Shown piece by piece: positions 6,620 to 9,240 of a stretch of DNA of 9,240 nucleotides. Source of the DNA: Candidatus Poseidoniaceae archaeon (GTDB lineage: Archaea; Thermoplasmatota; Poseidoniia; Poseidoniales; Poseidoniaceae); NCBI GenBank assembly GCA_022451835.1, contig JAKUNX010000071.1, positions 1-9,240 of the forward strand, in the 5' to 3' direction. The translations under genes were made by a program, and so were the position numbers. The notes under the pieces were generated by a model, which was not told the origin of the DNA, did no database searches, and worked only from the letters and a program-made list of their open reading frames with translations. Position 1 is the stretch's first letter. Each line of letters begins with the position of its first letter.

Positions 6620-8098
6620 CTATTTGCCCCATTTTGGCAAATTGAATGATACATCTTCCTTTCTGAAACGCATCAATAGCATTGTTGCCAATAAAACAAT
6701 AATCAGTATTGTTACAATAGCAATTATATTACTGTCATCTTCACTATCATCCTCTGAATTTAATATTATTTCAATAGTTGATTGAGCAGTATCACCATCA
6801 TTGTCAGTTACAATCAATATAATTTCGTGATTTCCAGATTTATTGAGCTGCTCGTTTGACAAACTTTTACCTACATGAATAATCTCATCATCAAGAAACC
6901 ATGTAAAAGTAAGATCGTCAATGTCATTAACTGTATCAAATGTTAAAGAAGCATCAATAAACCATAACTCATCTAAATCAAACTCTAACCCCATATTGTT
7001 TGAAGTTTCTACAGAACTATTTAGTGAAATAATTGGAACGACATTTTGAACATAAACTATGTGTGATTGTTTAGTGAAATAACCTACTGAATCTATTGCT
7101 AAGACGGATATATTCCATTCTCCAGATTGATTAAATTGAATACTGATGCTACTATCCGAGATATACTCGCCATCTACTAGTCCACGAAGCATACCATTAG
7201 GTTCTGAAATCGTCCAAGTTATTGCCACAAGAGAACTATCATATCCATCATCAATATTGGTAGAAAATACTTCTAATCCCATTTCTTGAGTCTTATTTGT
7301 ACCCAAAATTTCAATCAAAGGTGGATTAGTGTCAAAAGTCAAAATTTGATTATCAGAATTTGAGAAGCGCAAATAAGAATCTCTTAGAAAGATTTCAAAA
7401 TTCCAGTTTCCATCTCCAATTTCCAGATGGGTTTTATCGATTTCTAAAAGAAAGGTTCCGTCATCCTGCACAGTATGGTTTATTTCAACTTGAATAGACT
7501 CTGTAACACATGAATTTCCGCTATATTGACAGATATTAGCTTTGAAAGCAAAAGAATCACTAATCTCTGGAATATTCAAACCACTAGTATCGGGAGATAT
7601 AATTTCATATGATAAATATTTGACTTGATTATCTGCAAAATTTTGAAATGATGGAATATGATTTATTACGGAAAAGTGAGAATTTTGACCGATAAACAAA
7701 ATAATTGTACTTTTCGTTAAATCTAAATTATTTAATGCCGAAACAGAAAATGTACAAGTGCAATTCAATCCATCTACTGGAACAGATAGTTCCCAGTTGT
7801 AAGTATCATCTACAATTGATACCTGTGAAAATGTGCTTGAAGACATTATTTGATCATCATTTACTAACAAAGTATCTACAGGATGTATATGATTTATTGA
7901 CCACAACAATTCAGCAGCAGGAATATTAGATTGGCCTGAAATATTTATCATTTCTTCAAAGATTAATCCACTTTCTGTATTTATAACTATGAATGGGTCA
8001 TCTTCAACACTTGAGTTAGAAGCAGCACTATTGTTAGGCAAAATGCTTACCATAACAAAAAAAACTACAGTAAATGTAGCTATAGCCCTACTTGACAT
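6620..8098 (-). CDS. Signal-peptide, C-terminally anchored surface protein with Ig/PKD-like domains
   Basis: A 492-residue exported protein of unknown specific role. Residues 1-26 form a signal peptide: a basic start (SSR), a hydrophobic core (ATFTVVFFVMVSIL) and a small-residue end (NNSAAS). The body seems to hold four beta-sandwich units, roughly 34-145, 150-255, 257-350 and 352-447. The last resembles PKD/Ig-like domains (FTWFLDDE, then GNHEIILIVTDNDGD at 422-436). Cysteines occur in two close pairs (C113/C115 and C190/C197), consistent with disulfides outside the cell, and there are many N-x-S/T sites for archaeal N-glycosylation. An acidic SEDDSEDDS linker leads to one helix (about 457-476) and a basic cytoplasmic tail ending NLPKWGK. 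The topology is therefore outside body, inside tail. It lies 47 bp after the repeat-protein gene on the same strand. No clear ribosome binding site precedes it, so the start rests on the signal peptide. No catalytic motif was seen; adhesion or cell-envelope function is inferred. Confidence 0.88.
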   Translation of the reverse strand: MSSRAIATFTVVFFVMVSILPNNSAASNSSVEDDPFIVINTESGLIFEEMINISGQSNIPAAELLWSINHIHPVDTLLVNDDQIMSSSTFSQVSIVDDTYNWELSVPVDGLNCTCTFSVSALNNLDLTKSTIILFIGQNSHFSVINHIPSFQNFADNQVKYLSYEIISPDTSGLNIPEISDSFAFKANICQYSGNSCVTESIQVEINHTVQDDGTFLLEIDKTHLEIGDGNWNFEIFLRDSYLRFSNSDNQILTFDTNPPLIEILGTNKTQEMGLEVFSTNIDDGYDSSLVAITWTISEPNGMLRGLVDGEYISDSSISIQFNQSGEWNISVLAIDSVGYFTKQSHIVYVQNVVPIISLNSSVETSNNMGLEFDLDELWFIDASLTFDTVNDIDDLTFTWFLDDEIIHVGKSLSNEQLNKSGNHEIILIVTDNDGDTAQSTIEIILNSEDDSEDDSNIIAIVTILIIVLLATMLLMRFRKEDVSFNLPKWGK

Positions 8099-8145
8099 GG
8101 TACTAACTATCGTAAAGTACTCAAGAAGTTTCGCTCTTATTGTAT

Positions 8146-9240
8146 CTATTCACTGAATGGGTCGCACAATTCACCTTGGCCAGGGAAACTTGTTGGATTA
8201 CGGGGGTTGGTATCCCATTTGTACTCACAATAATTCACATGCCCATCGCCATCAGTATCGAACATTCTATCAGCGGCATCGTAAGGGTCAAAGTCAAAAT
8301 GATATTCCCAGCCAGTAGCCATTCCATCATCATCATGATCTTGGAAGTATACTTCAGGGCCATCATTCCACTTATCACCATCAGTATCGTTAGACACTGG
8401 ATTAGTGTTATTCTGCATCTCTTCATAATTTGTATAATTTGCTAAATTTTGATAAAATTGAGCACCATCTGGAGTGTCAGGATCAATGTGACAATCTGAG
8501 AAAGATGAATCATTGTAACTAGGACAATAGCGCTTGATTAACCCAGTTCGATTTAAGCCATCTTGATCAGGATCTTCTTGACCATCTTCAATTCCATCCA
8601 AGTCACTATCAATCATTGAAGGATCTAATACTCCTCTAGCGCCATATGCGGACAGCGATTCATTATCAACTAAACCTGATTCTATAGCATATTGTGAATA
8701 TTTCACTTCCCACCCATCAAATAGTTTGTCTCCATCAGAATCCTTGTCGACTGGATTTGTATTCCATTTATCGGGGGCTTCAGCACCATTCATCAAGGAG
8801 TCATTATCGATATCATATACTGCATCTGGTAATCTTGCAATTGAGCTTTGTTCCGATGGGTCAAGTGCCCATCTACCATTACAATCACACATAGGGTTAT
8901 TTGGAACACTAAATCCAGATAAATTCATTTCATACACTTCAAATTGTTTTTCTTGAACAAAGCCTCCTAATGTATTAATCCACAAATAACCACCTGGGCT
9001 CTTTGCACAATTATTATTTTGAGATGGAACACAATTTGGGATGTTCCAAGAACTGGTAGCAACCCACAAACTGTGTGAATTAGTATTGTCTTCTTCTGAC
9101 TGAACTTGCATTTCCCAACCATCCAACATTCCATCGGAATCAGTATCATTCACTAATGGATGTGTCGCTTCTTGGAATGGCCGCGGAATGTATAACACCT
9201 CATTACCATCTTTTAGACCATCTCCATCAGTGTCTGAATT
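8146..9240 (-). CDS. Thrombospondin-type-3-like calcium-binding repeat protein, C-terminal part, 5' end outside window
   Basis: The frame is open to the right edge, so 364 C-terminal residues are visible and the N-terminus is missing. The GTG at 9198 is not a credible start, because a complete acidic repeat (DTDGDGLKDGNE) lies upstream of it in frame. At least eight loops of the D-x-D-x-D-G-x-x-(D/N)-G-x-E type are present, the calcium-binding pattern of thrombospondin type 3 repeats in secreted proteins. An insert of about 100 residues (9111-8815) is free of such repeats and carries four cysteines. Eight cysteines in total occur as near neighbours, suggesting disulfides and an extracellular location. 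The C-terminus (TNPRNPTSFPGQ, then GELCDPFSE) has no membrane helix, so any anchor or signal peptide must be upstream. Proteins of this type are common on marine archaeal and bacterial surfaces, where adhesion, large-polymer binding or surface proteolysis have been suggested. No enzyme domain is visible here. Confidence 0.9.
   Translation of the reverse strand, partial: NSDTDGDGLKDGNEVLYIPRPFQEATHPLVNDTDSDGMLDGWEMQVQSEEDNTNSHSLWVATSSWNIPNCVPSQNNNCAKSPGGYLWINTLGGFVQEKQFEVYEMNLSGFSVPNNPMCDCNGRWALDPSEQSSIARLPDAVYDIDNDSLMNGAEAPDKWNTNPVDKDSDGDKLFDGWEVKYSQYAIESGLVDNESLSAYGARGVLDPSMIDSDLDGIEDGQEDPDQDGLNRTGLIKRYCPSYNDSSFSDCHIDPDTPDGAQFYQNLANYTNYEEMQNNTNPVSNDTDGDKWNDGPEVYFQDHDDDGMATGWEYHFDFDPYDAADRMFDTDGDGHVNYCEYKWDTNPRNPTSFPGQGELCDPFSE
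8224..9234 (-). repeat. Array of acidic calcium-binding loops
   Basis: Eight loops can be placed at 9234-9199, 9147-9112, 8814-8779, 8748-8707, 8610-8554 (a double loop), 8388-8353, 8340-8305 and 8259-8224. Core forms include DTDGDGLKDG, DTDSDGMLDG, DSDLDGIEDG and DTDGDGHVN. Several are preceded by a proline-containing spacer such as NPVSN or NPVDK. The last resembles a single EF-hand loop. At DNA level they appear on the plus strand as diverged CCATCAGTATC-like words, which is coding repetition and not a separate element. Confidence 0.85.

Noticed and set aside
8140..8445. 101-codon plus-strand frame opposite the calcium-repeat protein
   Set aside because: Its isoleucine-rich translation is what the antisense of Asp/Gly-rich codons gives; the minus-strand repeats are unmistakable.
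9196..9198. GTG as start of the repeat protein
   Set aside because: A full acidic loop continues in frame upstream to the window edge, so this is an internal valine of a partial gene.
8224..9234. Recurring CCATCAGTATC-like words as a possible DNA repeat or CRISPR-like array
   Set aside because: Spacing is irregular, copies are diverged and all are in the frame encoding acidic calcium loops; this is protein repetition.
6620..9240. The two surface-protein genes as one gene broken by a frameshift or stop
   Set aside because: The downstream gene has its own complete signal peptide and different domain types, so they are separate genes.

Overview
The window is an AT-rich, very densely coded piece of a chromosome, most likely from a planktonic marine archaeon of the Marine Group II/III type (Poseidoniales or relatives in Thermoplasmatota). 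The assignment is an inference. It rests on an archaeal-type geranylgeranyl reductase, GGTG-type Shine-Dalgarno sites (GGTGAT, GGTGGTGA, GGTGGGAG), and large calcium-binding-repeat and Ig/PKD-like surface proteins beside ordinary housekeeping genes. No rRNA or single-copy marker is present to settle it.

Layout. Three genes run rightward: the 3' two-thirds of a type IA topoisomerase III (left edge to 1561), an FAD-dependent geranylgeranyl reductase (1618-2844), and an unrecognised two-helix membrane protein (2854-4008) that follows the reductase by 9 bp with a clear ribosome binding site. Four genes run leftward from the right edge: the C-terminal part of a secreted thrombospondin-type-3-like repeat protein (9240-8146), a signal-peptide-bearing, C-terminally anchored surface protein (8098-6620), an M24B Xaa-Pro aminopeptidase (6579-5206), and the radical-SAM menaquinone enzyme MqnC (5196-4012). 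The two groups converge with only 3 bp between stop codons.

Function. The two best-understood metabolic genes both touch isoprenoid or quinone chemistry: MqnC makes cyclic dehypoxanthinyl futalosine in the futalosine route to menaquinone, and geranylgeranyl reductases saturate archaeal lipid chains or, in some archaea, quinone side chains. They lie on opposite strands, so a shared pathway is only suggested. PepP and MqnC are tightly spaced and probably translationally coupled. The two exported proteins form a cell-surface module: one carries many acidic calcium-binding loops and paired cysteines, the other four beta-type domains on a membrane anchor.

Gaps are all under 60 bp. I see no tRNA, rRNA, CRISPR array, insertion sequence or attachment site. 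I did not find a clear novel multi-gene system. The least explained items are the membrane protein at 2854-4008 and the cysteine-containing insert in the repeat protein.
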